Source: Leptolyngbyaceae cyanobacterium C42_A2020_001 (GTDB lineage: Bacteria > Cyanobacteriota > Cyanobacteriia > Leptolyngbyales > Leptolyngbyaceae). From it: 64,000 bases of DNA. The stretch lies in contig JACYLN010000070.1 of assembly GCA_015272515.1 (NCBI GenBank), forward strand, positions 1-64,000. The letters are read 5' to 3'. The notes under the pieces are model-generated. The model saw only the letters and a list, made by a program, of their open reading frames with translations, did not search any database and was not told the origin of the DNA. The first letter of the stretch is position 1, and every line of letters starts with the position of its first letter. This document shows positions 7,422 to 15,812 of this stretch, in pieces. A program made the position numbers and the translations under genes.

Positions 7422-8273
7422 TTACTGGCGATCGCTTCCACCTTGCCGATAAAAATCGATCGCTCTGGCAATCCGAATCGCCCCTTGAGCCGTAACGTAG
7501 GCAACTTCAGGATAATACTCAGCCGGAGGTGTTTCCGGTGGACGGGCTACAAAATTGGCAATTCGCAACTGGGTTGGCTCCATTTGCAGCGCCATAATCA
7601 ACGCCCGTGCATTCCCCTTTGCCCCCGCGTGAGCCAATCCCCGCAGCCGTCCCCACACCAAAATATCCCCATCCGCCACCACTGAACTCCCCGGATTTAA
7701 GTCACCCAAGACAACCACCGTACCGTTGTGCTGCACATCGGCACCAGAGCGCAGCGTGGTTTGCAAATACAGCGGTTCTACCAACGCCTGGGGAGTATCA
7801 CCATTGGATTGATTAATCTGAGCAATGGAAGATTGCTGTTCTACTGAATAACCCGCCGTAGCCGCCGCAACCGCCGTTTGGCGACGACTGGTATACACCC
7901 GCTTCAGCCGCAATTGCACTTCCGATAGCGCATCTCCAATTTCTTGAAGTTGTCGCCCATCCAGCAGGCGATCGCGAGCAATTAGGTGAACCGTTGTTTC
8001 TGCCTGCCACAACCGTTCTCCAGAATGCAAGCGTTGCCGAATTTGCTGCGAAACCTCATTCCAGGTCAGGGTGCTGGCAGGATTATCCTCCTCTAAGTCT
8101 CCTTCGGGTGGCAGCATTAACAACAGTTTGCCGCCCTCACTCTTGAGGCGAACTTGCTGATCGCGTTCCAGCAACGGTTCTGCCCCGTTCCCATTTTCCG
8201 CAGGGGGGCTGGGGTTGGACGATGACTCAGGAGCAATGGGCACAGAGGATGGAACAGAAGCGTCGGAAGTCAT
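7422..8273 (-). CDS. minC: septum site-determining protein MinC
   Basis: FtsZ assembly inhibitor delivered to the membrane by MinD. It has 283 residues. Residues 1-35 are a Ser/Pro-rich, probably disordered extension. The N-terminal FtsZ-interacting domain spans about 40-130. A linker rich in Gln/Ala/Ser follows. The C-terminal MinD-binding beta-helix domain (about 170-275) shows the typical pattern RSGADVQHNGTVVVLGDLNPG and GRLRGLAHAGAKGN. It is upstream of minD in the same orientation but separated by about 2.2 kb, which includes the pentapeptide gene and three MITE-like repeats, so its co-expression with minDE is in doubt. Confidence 0.93.
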   Translation of the reverse strand: MTSDASVPSSVPIAPESSSNPSPPAENGNGAEPLLERDQQVRLKSEGGKLLLMLPPEGDLEEDNPASTLTWNEVSQQIRQRLHSGERLWQAETTVHLIARDRLLDGRQLQEIGDALSEVQLRLKRVYTSRRQTAVAAATAGYSVEQQSSIAQINQSNGDTPQALVEPLYLQTTLRSGADVQHNGTVVVLGDLNPGSSVVADGDILVWGRLRGLAHAGAKGNARALIMALQMEPTQLRIANFVARPPETPPAEYYPEVAYVTAQGAIRIARAIDFYRQGGSDRQ

Positions 8274-8407
8274 AGGTTAGCCTGGAGCAGTTAGCGCCAT
8301 TTTAGAATCCGACCAACCAAACCGACATCTTGCGTGAAGGCTTGGAGGCATCTCATTATAGGCATGACAGTAAAATTTGGCGTAAATCTTGAGTTAAAAG
8401 TTCTGTC

Positions 8408-9472
8408 TTGTTGCAGCAAACGCTACGGTCTTTATTGCAAAACTCGCCCCCAACAGCTGTTTGGGACGAGTTAGAAGCCTGGGAACGGCAAGACAGCGAT
8501 CGCATGGCAGCCTTTGGCATCGATCCCAACCACATCCAGACAGTCGTTCGTCAACGGGCAACCGTATTCCAGCAAGTCTACCCAGCTTTTTCTCAATGGT
8601 GCAACGCTCATCTCGGACACCCGGATGCTCACCTGTCCACCCTCTGGTCATTGTGGCTACCGTTGGCACAGCAACTTGTAGAGCGGCGGCAAGCGATCGC
8701 CCGTCCCTGGATTCAAGGCATTTTGGGCGGACAGGGCACTGGCAAAACGACCCTTAGCAAAATCTTGACTCTGATTTTGCAGGAGCTAGGCTATAAAGCG
8801 CTGGCTTGGTCGCTCGATGATTTGTACAAAACCTACCGCGATCGCCTCCAACTTCAACAGCAAGATCCGCAACTGATCTGGCGCGGCCCACCCGGCACCC
8901 ATGACGTAGAGTTAGGCATTCAAGTATTGGATCAACTGCGCCAGCCCATTCCCAACCAGCCCATTTTCATTCCTCGATTTGATAAATCCCTGCACAACGG
9001 CATCGGCGATCGTATCGCCCCAGAACCCGTTGAAAATATTGACATTGTGCTATTTGAGGGTTGGTTTGTTGGCGTTCGTCCCATCGACGCAACCCTTGCG
9101 GTATCTGCAAAGCAGCGCGCCTTTCAGCATCCCCTCCCGCCCATCCTCACTCAGCGCGATCGCGCCTTCGCCCAAACCTGTAATACCCGTCTGCAAGCCT
9201 ATCTTCCCCTCTGGCAACGGCTCGATAGCCTCTGGGTGCTGTACCCGCCCGACTATCGCCTCAGCTTAGAATGGCGCAAACAAGCAGAACATCAAATGAA
9301 AGCCTCCGGCAAACCCGGCATGAGCGATGCAGACATTACCGCCTTCGTTGAATATTTCTGGAAAGCACTGCATCCCCAACTCTTCATGCCACCCGCACTA
9401 GAACGGGCAGACCTGACGATTCAGATTCAGGCAGATCACTCTCTGGGCAGGGTGTGTAGGGAATCGGAATAG
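8408..9472 (+). CDS. glyK: D-glycerate 3-kinase (GLYK type)
   Basis: Phosphorylates D-glycerate to 3-phosphoglycerate, the last step of photorespiratory C2 metabolism in cyanobacteria and plants. The 354 residues include a P-loop (GGQGTGKTT, 107-115) followed by SLDDLYKTYRDR and RGPPGTHDVELG, all typical of the plant/cyanobacterial GLYK family of P-loop kinases. Later motifs are LFEGWFVGVRP and KPGMSDADITAFVEYFWKALHP. A TGA at 8390-8392 lies directly upstream in frame and no ATG exists before residue 33. Translation must therefore begin at TTG 8408 or 8411, a rare start codon without an obvious ribosome site. It is divergent from minC. Confidence 0.88.
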   Translation: MLQQTLRSLLQNSPPTAVWDELEAWERQDSDRMAAFGIDPNHIQTVVRQRATVFQQVYPAFSQWCNAHLGHPDAHLSTLWSLWLPLAQQLVERRQAIARPWIQGILGGQGTGKTTLSKILTLILQELGYKALAWSLDDLYKTYRDRLQLQQQDPQLIWRGPPGTHDVELGIQVLDQLRQPIPNQPIFIPRFDKSLHNGIGDRIAPEPVENIDIVLFEGWFVGVRPIDATLAVSAKQRAFQHPLPPILTQRDRAFAQTCNTRLQAYLPLWQRLDSLWVLYPPDYRLSLEWRKQAEHQMKASGKPGMSDADITAFVEYFWKALHPQLFMPPALERADLTIQIQADHSLGRVCRESE

Positions 9473-9484
9473 GGGGTTTAGGGG

Positions 9485-9575
9485 ATGGGGAATGGGTCGA
9501 TGGGTAGGTGAGTAGATGGAGGATGAGACTTTACTCACTGTCCACTCACCTACTCGTCCACTCATCCACTCCCTA
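9485..9575. repeat. degenerate heptad-like repeats with inverted arms
   Basis: The arms GGTAGGTGAGTAGATGGA and its near complement TCCACTCACCTACTCGTCCA flank a short spacer, and CCACTC-type units recur about every seven bases. It probably forms a stem after glyK and may end its transcript. Non-coding. Confidence 0.45.
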
Positions 9576-9698
9576 ACTGCCTCACCCCCCTCATCTTCTG
9601 CCTCCTACCTTCTACCTTTCCTCAAAACCTCTCCTTCGACGTAACTATCTTGAAAGTTGCTTAGTTACCATTAGCGATCGACGTTTGAGGTTGTGGAA

Positions 9699-11585
9699 AT
9701 GAAAAGTGGCAATTTCCACTCAGTTGTTCGGGGCATCCAGTGGGTGATCGCAGGATTGCTCGCGGCGCTTCTGCTATCGGCGTTCCCCTCTGGTTCAGAT
9801 GCCCAGTTTTCGGTGCCCTCTCCCAACGTGGGGCAGGAGAACAACCGCCCACCTACAGGTGTGACCCGATACGGTGCGATTGAAGTCGCCCCCGTGACTC
9901 TAGATGGCGAAGAGTTGCTCAAAGTGGTTGCGCCAACCGTGCGCGATCGCGCCAATTCCGGCAAAATTGTTCCGGTTGAAATCCGGGCAGAGGTGGTAGA
10001 AGCCAACCTCAAACGAGTGATTGCCGAAGACCAGCCCCAAGATATTCAGGAAGATCGCGGCTTTACCACCAACTTCGATCCCAAAACATTACAAGTCTTT
10101 CCCACCCAGTTGCGGGGGCAAACGGTGTTGGTCGCCAAAGATGCCTACCGCTCCCAGCTTCAAGAGTTAATTACCATCACCAATCAAGATGCGGATTACT
10201 ACGGCTTGACTGTGGATGAACTGGCGCAACGCTGGCAGGCGACCCTGTACAAAAAATTGTCAGAAGAACTAAAAGAGCGTTTACCAGAACGGTTTGAGCA
10301 CAAAATTTCGGTGGCATTGCTCATTGGGATAGGAACCTGCGGCATTAGTATCCTGTTGTGGGTAGCATTGTGGTTGGTCAATCGGCGGGATAAACGCCTT
10401 ACGACCGAACAAAAAGCGGAACTATCTGCGGTTGACCCCGCAATCGCAGAACAAGCCGCCACCGCGAATCATCCCGAAGCCACAACCTCATCCGATTCTG
10501 GCGATCGCATCCACAACCTGCGCCAACAGTTCACCTTAAAGCGCCGCCGTAACATCCTGGCAGCGATCCGCTGGTTGTTAAGCGTAGGGCAACTAGTCAC
10601 CTGGATTTATGGAACCGGGCTAATCTTCAACCTGTTTCCTCAAACCCAACAATTGGGAGGAACACTCCTGGGGATTCCTATCAAGCTGCTGTTGATCTGG
10701 TTGACCATCGCCGTTTTGAACTGGATTGGTGATTTGCTGCTCAATCGCCTTGCCCACGCTTGGGAGAATGATGAACTGTCTGGGCTGTTCTTTGCCTTTG
10801 AAGATGCCCAGCGCAAATCCTTGAGAATTTCCACCACCATGCGAGCGCTCAGAGGACTCAAAACCTTTCTGATTTCGTGTTTGGGCATTGCCTGGACACT
10901 TCAGTTGGTGGGAGTTCCCATCGCCTCCGTGTTGGCAGGTGGCGCGATCGTTGCCTTTGCGATTTCGTTGGGTTTTCAAAACCTAGTAAAAGACCTGGTC
11001 AACGGTTGTCTGATTTTGTGGGAAGACCAGTACGGTATTGGCGATGTGATTGCGATCGATCGCAGTACAGGGCTGGTCGAAAACATGAACCTGCGAATTA
11101 CTCAACTGCGCGATGCCGAGGGGCGGTTAATTACCATTCCCAACAGTTCAATTGTCAAAGTCGAAAACCTGACGCGTACCTGGTCACGGGTCAACTTTGA
11201 GATTGAAGTAGACTACGAAACTGATATTGACCATGCCTTAACGATTATTAATGACATTGCCCAACAGCTTTATCAGGAACCGGGCTGGCGCGATCGCATG
11301 ATTGAACCACCAGAAGTGTTGGGAGTTGAGCAACTTTCCCACACAGGCACCTTGATTCGCGTCTGGATTAAGACCAAACCCTTAGAACAATGGCCCGTAG
11401 GACGAGAGTTTCGCCGCCGGGTGCGCCATGCCCTAGACTCTCACCAAATTCGGATTGGCACACCCCAGCAAATCTTGCGGTATGAAGAAGAGGAGTCATT
11501 GCTTAACTCAATGCGAAATGGTCAGACCAACACCGTTTCCTTAAATGACCATTCCACTGACCTCCCAGACAATAACCCCAGATAA
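9699..11585 (+). CDS. MscS-family mechanosensitive channel with large periplasmic domain
   Basis: Small-conductance mechanosensitive channel homologue, about 628 residues. A signal peptide (about 1-35) is followed by a periplasmic domain of about 170 residues. Four or more membrane segments follow (about 208-230, 290-312, 320-345, 385-410). The MscS pore helix and upper beta domain show SVLAGGAIVAFAISLGFQNLVKDL, GDVIAID and GLVENMNLRITQLRD with IPNSSI. ATG 9699 is preferred over GTG 9693 because GAGG (9687-9690) is well placed. It is followed on the same strand by exbB, exbD and a solute-binding lipoprotein, with short gaps (78, 19 and 11 bp), suggesting an operon. The channel acts in the inner membrane. 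Confidence 0.9.
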   Translation: MKSGNFHSVVRGIQWVIAGLLAALLLSAFPSGSDAQFSVPSPNVGQENNRPPTGVTRYGAIEVAPVTLDGEELLKVVAPTVRDRANSGKIVPVEIRAEVVEANLKRVIAEDQPQDIQEDRGFTTNFDPKTLQVFPTQLRGQTVLVAKDAYRSQLQELITITNQDADYYGLTVDELAQRWQATLYKKLSEELKERLPERFEHKISVALLIGIGTCGISILLWVALWLVNRRDKRLTTEQKAELSAVDPAIAEQAATANHPEATTSSDSGDRIHNLRQQFTLKRRRNILAAIRWLLSVGQLVTWIYGTGLIFNLFPQTQQLGGTLLGIPIKLLLIWLTIAVLNWIGDLLLNRLAHAWENDELSGLFFAFEDAQRKSLRISTTMRALRGLKTFLISCLGIAWTLQLVGVPIASVLAGGAIVAFAISLGFQNLVKDLVNGCLILWEDQYGIGDVIAIDRSTGLVENMNLRITQLRDAEGRLITIPNSSIVKVENLTRTWSRVNFEIEVDYETDIDHALTIINDIAQQLYQEPGWRDRMIEPPEVLGVEQLSHTGTLIRVWIKTKPLEQWPVGREFRRRVRHALDSHQIRIGTPQQILRYEEEESLLNSMRNGQTNTVSLNDHSTDLPDNNPR

Positions 11586-11663
11586 ATTTGTCTGGTTGCG
11601 TTTGAAACAGACCTGAAATCTCTAAAATGAATCTGGCGCAAGCACGATATCGAGGAGAAGACA

Positions 11664-12374
11664 GTGAACGTTGCAGAACTGTTTCAAAAAGGTGGACCCA
11701 CAATGGTTCCCCTGCTGCTGCTCTCAATCTTGGCGCTGACGGCGATATTTGAGCGATCGTGGTTTTGGTTTGGCGTGTTGACCAAAGAGCGAGAAACCGT
11801 CAACCGAGTTTTAGATACCATTCGGCGGAACGATTGGGTCACCGCTACCGAAGTTGCCAGACAAGCGTATGACCAACCCATTGGTCGGTTTCTCTACGCG
11901 CCGTTGCAGTTGAAAGAAGCAGACCCCGATCTGTTTCGGTTGGCGCTAGAAACCTCAGCCGACGAAGAACTGGCGGGGATGCGTCGGGGAGACAAGATTT
12001 TGGAAGCCGTGATTGCCCTTGCACCGTTGCTAGGATTGTTGGGTACTGTGATTGGGCTAATCATCTCCTTGCGCGAAATCCGCATCGGTGACATTGGCGG
12101 CGAATCCACAGCAGCAGTCACAGGCGGAATCGGTGAAGCGCTTATTAGTACGGCGGCAGGGCTGGTTGTGGCAATTTTGGCATTGGTTTTCTACCGCTTG
12201 TTCCAGGCATTTTTGTTCAATCAGGTTAAAGTGTTTCGCAAAGCGGGAAATGAATTGGAACTGCTGTATCGCCAACGCTGGGCACAGGAACACGGGCAGA
12301 ATGGACTATCTCCCTTTTCCTTGCCAGACGACTCGATCGCAGCAAACCCCGGTGAAGCATCTCCCAGCCTGTAG
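11664..12374 (+). CDS. exbB: MotA/TolQ/ExbB-family proton channel subunit
   Basis: Inner-membrane proton channel subunit that, with an ExbD-type partner, turns proton flow into work on the envelope. It has 236 residues. Three membrane helices lie near 12-32, 110-135 and 155-180. The conserved segments [15 protein letters not shown] and [18 protein letters not shown] are the TolQ/ExbB signature. The start is GTG at 11664, placed by a strong ribosome site (GAGGAGAAG, 11652-11660). It is 19 bp upstream of exbD. The gene symbol is by family; TolQ is the alternative. Confidence 0.9.
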   Translation: MNVAELFQKGGPTMVPLLLLSILALTAIFERSWFWFGVLTKERETVNRVLDTIRRNDWVTATEVARQAYDQPIGRFLYAPLQLKEADPDLFRLALETSADEELAGMRRGDKILEAVIALAPLLGLLGTVIGLIISLREIRIGDIGGESTAAVTGGIGEALISTAAGLVVAILALVFYRLFQAFLFNQVKVFRKAGNELELLYRQRWAQEHGQNGLSPFSLPDDSIAANPGEASPSL

Positions 12375-12393
12375 TTGTTAAGGATGTTTAGCC

Positions 12394-13008
12394 ATGAAGA
12401 TTCATACTGACGCTCCCACAGAAGAAGTTCAGATTCAAATCATTCCGTTGATCGACGTAATTTTTTGCATTCTGACGTTTTTCATCCTGGCAGCGCTACA
12501 GTTTACCCGACAGCAAGCAATTCGGGTCGATCTGCCCCGAGCCAGCACAGGCACTCCATTGTCGGTGCCGGGGTTGGGTGATAATCGCTTTCGCGAGATG
12601 CTAGTGGTCACGATCGGTCCGACGGGACAAACCTTTATTGACAAGCGCCCGGTTGATCGCAACCAGCTTTATCAGGAGTTTCAGGCATACATTGCCCGTA
12701 AACCTGGTGGAACGTTGGTACTCAATGCCTCCCCCAATGCGTTTTACAACGATGTGATTCAGGTGGTTGATTTAATGCGGGCAGTAGGCGGCGATCGCGT
12801 TGCTCTGGCTACCGTCCCCGCTAACTCCCCCACAACCGGCGGAACCCCTACCCAACCCAGCAGTACCCCCTTACCCTCTCCCAGCACCCCCTTCAATCCT
12901 TTTGATCCCTTTGCCACACCGGGAGGTGGGCTAAGCTCCCCGGCTCCATTTGGCACCACTAATCCAACCAGCCCAGATTCCGCCCCTTCCTCACCTACAT
13001 CGCCGTAA
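12394..13008 (+). CDS. exbD: ExbD/TolR-family biopolymer transport protein with Pro-rich tail
   Basis: Partner of the ExbB-type channel. It has 204 residues. A single membrane helix (about 19-41) contains IIPLIDVIFCILTFFIL with the proton-relay aspartate D26. The periplasmic domain (about 60-140) contains LVVTIGPTGQTFIDKRP and the repeated A/N pattern of ExbD proteins. Residues from about 145 are a Pro/Ser/Thr-rich tail. No TonB gene is visible nearby. The tail might reach across the periplasm (inference). It is 11 bp before the lipoprotein gene. Confidence 0.9.
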   Translation: MKIHTDAPTEEVQIQIIPLIDVIFCILTFFILAALQFTRQQAIRVDLPRASTGTPLSVPGLGDNRFREMLVVTIGPTGQTFIDKRPVDRNQLYQEFQAYIARKPGGTLVLNASPNAFYNDVIQVVDLMRAVGGDRVALATVPANSPTTGGTPTQPSSTPLPSPSTPFNPFDPFATPGGGLSSPAPFGTTNPTSPDSAPSSPTSP

Positions 13009-13019
13009 CAATAGACACT

Positions 13020-14879
13020 ATGGGCAAGCGCCGTAAGGCATCACAAACTCAAGCGCTAGCAACCATTCTCTGGAACGGGACGCGCCATCTGATTCTGGGA
13101 TTGCTGGTTGTATGGTGTCTCCTGCCATTGGCAAGCTGCCAGAGTACAACGCTCAAGACTCAGGCGGCACAGGGTTCTCAACTGGTGATCAGCACCCTAA
13201 CCGATCCCAAAACCTTCAATTTTGCCAATAATCAAACCTTTCCAAACATTTTTTTGTTCGCCTTTGATGGCTTAACCCGCGAAGACGGAGAAGGCAATAT
13301 TGTGCCAGCGCTGGCAGAAAGTTGGACGATTTCTGACGACAAAAAGCGGATTGTGTTCACGCTGCGATCGCCGCTTCGGTGGTCAGATGGCACACCGCTC
13401 ACCGCCGATGATGTGGTGTTTACTTATCGCGATGTCGTGTTTAATCCGGATGTTCCCACCGATGCAAAGGACTCCATCCGCATCGGACCAAATGAACGGT
13501 TTCCCAATGGGGTGTTTCCCGAAGTTCGCAAACTCAGCGATCGCCAGGTTGAATTTTTGCTACCAGAACCGTTTGCGCCGTTCCTGCGGGCAACCGCTGC
13601 ACCCGATGGCATCATGATCATGCCCAAACATCGGCTAGAAGAAACGCTGAAAACCAAAGGCTCCGACGGCAACCTGAAATTTATCTCCACCTGGAACACC
13701 AACACACCACCCCAGGAAATTATCGTCAACGGTGCCTATTTGCTGGAAAGTTATACCCCCGGCCAACGCCTGGTATTTCGGCGCAACCCCTACTACTGGC
13801 GCAAAGATCCCCAGGGCAACCCTCTCCCCTACATCGATCGTATCGTCTGGCAATTCATTGAAAACACCGACACTCAGCTAATTCGGTTTCGCTCCGGTGA
13901 ACTGGATGCTATGGGCGATGCCCGTCCCCTGCGCCCAGAATATTACTCGTTACTGAAGCAAGAAGAAAAACGCGGCAATTTTCAGATTTACAATGGCGGA
14001 CCCTGGTCAGGCGTGTTATACATCACCTTCAATCTCAACCCTGCCAAAGATAAAGATGGCAACCCCATCGTTGACCCAATCAAACTGCGCTGGTTTAGCA
14101 ATCTCACCTTTCGGCAAGCGATCGCCCACGCCATCGATCGCCAGAAAATTAACACCAACATCTTTCGCGGGCTGGGCATTGTGCAAAACTCGCCCATCTC
14201 CGTCCAAAGTCCCTACTTCTTAACACCAGAGCAAGGCTTAAAGGTGTACGACTACAACCCGGAGAAGGCAAAAACCTTGCTGCAATCCGTCGGATTCCAG
14301 TACAACCCCCAAAAGCAATTACTTGATGCTGAGGGTAATCGCGTGCGCTTCACCCTACTCACCAATTCCGGCAACAAGGTACGAGAAGCGATCGGTGCTC
14401 AAGTCAAAGAAGATTTGGGCAAGATCGGCATTCAGGTGGACTTTACCCCCATCAACTTCAACGTCCTGGTGGAAAAAACCTCCGCCACCCGCGACTGGGA
14501 TGCCCACATCATCGGTTTTACAGGCGGTGTCGAACCCCACAATACCGCCAACCTGTGGATGAGTACGGGGGGGTCCCACTCCTTTAACCTCAAACAGCAA
14601 ACCGGACAGCCACCGCTGCAAGGTTGGCAACCCTATGAGTTTGAGCAAGCCATCGATCGCTTGATGATTGCGGGTGCCCGTGAACTCGATGAAACCAAAC
14701 GCAAAGCCATTTACGCCGAATATCAACGCGTCGTTCAAGCAAATCTGCCCGTCATTTTCCTTGTCAATGATCGCGCCCTCATGGCAGCCCGCAATACCGT
14801 GAAAGGCATTGATTATTCCGGCTTACCCAGTTGGGGCCTGTGGAACATCGACACCTTAAGAGTCAAAGCAAAGAACTAA
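13020..14879 (+). CDS. ABC-type solute-binding lipoprotein, family 5
   Basis: Extracytoplasmic solute-binding protein of the peptide/nickel (SBP_bac_5) family, with 619 residues. The signal peptide ends in a lipobox (LASC), so C40 would carry lipid. The domain spans about 60-600, with the family pattern LAESWTISDDKKRIVFTLR, DGTPLTADDVVFTYR and RQAIAHAIDRQKI. No permease or ATPase gene is beside it; instead it follows exbB and exbD at 11 bp. The ligand cannot be predicted. Either the permease is elsewhere in the genome or the protein serves an ExbBD-linked role. Confidence 0.9.
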   Translation: MGKRRKASQTQALATILWNGTRHLILGLLVVWCLLPLASCQSTTLKTQAAQGSQLVISTLTDPKTFNFANNQTFPNIFLFAFDGLTREDGEGNIVPALAESWTISDDKKRIVFTLRSPLRWSDGTPLTADDVVFTYRDVVFNPDVPTDAKDSIRIGPNERFPNGVFPEVRKLSDRQVEFLLPEPFAPFLRATAAPDGIMIMPKHRLEETLKTKGSDGNLKFISTWNTNTPPQEIIVNGAYLLESYTPGQRLVFRRNPYYWRKDPQGNPLPYIDRIVWQFIENTDTQLIRFRSGELDAMGDARPLRPEYYSLLKQEEKRGNFQIYNGGPWSGVLYITFNLNPAKDKDGNPIVDPIKLRWFSNLTFRQAIAHAIDRQKINTNIFRGLGIVQNSPISVQSPYFLTPEQGLKVYDYNPEKAKTLLQSVGFQYNPQKQLLDAEGNRVRFTLLTNSGNKVREAIGAQVKEDLGKIGIQVDFTPINFNVLVEKTSATRDWDAHIIGFTGGVEPHNTANLWMSTGGSHSFNLKQQTGQPPLQGWQPYEFEQAIDRLMIAGARELDETKRKAIYAEYQRVVQANLPVIFLVNDRALMAARNTVKGIDYSGLPSWGLWNIDTLRVKAKN

Positions 14880-15012
14880 CTACTAGTCCGCCAGGTCAGT
14901 TTTGCCAAATTGCGAATAAGCGTGAGCGAGACGATCACGCGGGCATCTTTGCCTGCACTACAGTTCCTCTCTTCCCACTACAGTAGAAATAGACTCTTTG
15001 ATCGACATAACC

Positions 15013-15810
15013 GTGACTCAACCAGAAGCGATTCGCCATTTACTCAACGCCGTTGCCCAGGGAGAGGTGTCTCCAGAAACCGCCCTGGATAAACTCAAAT
15101 ACTTAACGTATGAACCCGTCGAAGATTTTGCCCGGATTGATCATCACCGCGCACTGCGGACAGGTTTTCCCGAAGTGATTTGGGGACCTGGCAAAACCCC
15201 CGACCAGATCGCCCGCATTATGGAAGTGATGCGTCATAAAACCCCCGTCGTTATGGCGACCCGGATTGAACCTGCGGTGTACGAACAACTCCAAGAAAGG
15301 GTATCTGGATTGCACTACTACCCCCTGGCACGAATTTGTGCCGTACAGGGACGTAACGAAACCAGCCAGCCCTACCCCTCTGCACCTTCCCATCCTGGGT
15401 TGATTGGCGTGTTGTCTGCGGGCACCGCTGATCTTCCGGTTGCTGAAGAAGCTGCCATCACAGCAGAACTTTCTGGGTTTCAGGTGAAGCGATTATGGGA
15501 TGTAGGTGTAGCCGGAATTCATCGCCTCCTCAGTCATCGGGAAGCGATCGCCGAAGCGGATGTTTTGATCGTAGCTGCTGGTATGGAGGGAGCATTGCCC
15601 AGTGTCGTTGCTGGATTAGCCGATTGCCCCGTAATTGCCGTACCCACCAGCATTGGCTATGGTGCCAGCTTTAACGGGTTAGCCGCCCTTCTATCCATGC
15701 TCAACTCTTGCGCTGCCGGAGTTGGCGTAGTCAATATCGACAACGGGTTTGGAGCGGCAATCCTGGCAGGGCAAATTCTCAGAACTACAGCCCGTCTATC
15801 AACTCGATAG
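15013..15810 (+). CDS. larB: LarB, nickel-pincer cofactor biosynthesis carboxylase
   Basis: Related to PurE (AIR carboxylase). LarB carboxylates the pyridinium ring of NaAD and releases the pyridine dicarboxylate mononucleotide, the first step to the nickel-pincer cofactor of lactate racemase. The N-terminal region shows VSPETALDKLKYLTYEPVEDFARID, then VIWGPGKTPDQIARIM. The PurE-like half holds GVLSAGTADLPVAEEAA and AAGMEGALPSVVAGL, ending VVNIDNGFGAAILA. GTG 15013 (MTQPEAIRH) is likelier than the TTG at 14998, by family; neither has a clear ribosome site. larC, larE and larA are not in the window. Confidence 0.88.
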   Translation: MTQPEAIRHLLNAVAQGEVSPETALDKLKYLTYEPVEDFARIDHHRALRTGFPEVIWGPGKTPDQIARIMEVMRHKTPVVMATRIEPAVYEQLQERVSGLHYYPLARICAVQGRNETSQPYPSAPSHPGLIGVLSAGTADLPVAEEAAITAELSGFQVKRLWDVGVAGIHRLLSHREAIAEADVLIVAAGMEGALPSVVAGLADCPVIAVPTSIGYGASFNGLAALLSMLNSCAAGVGVVNIDNGFGAAILAGQILRTTARLSTR

Positions 15811-15812
15811 GA

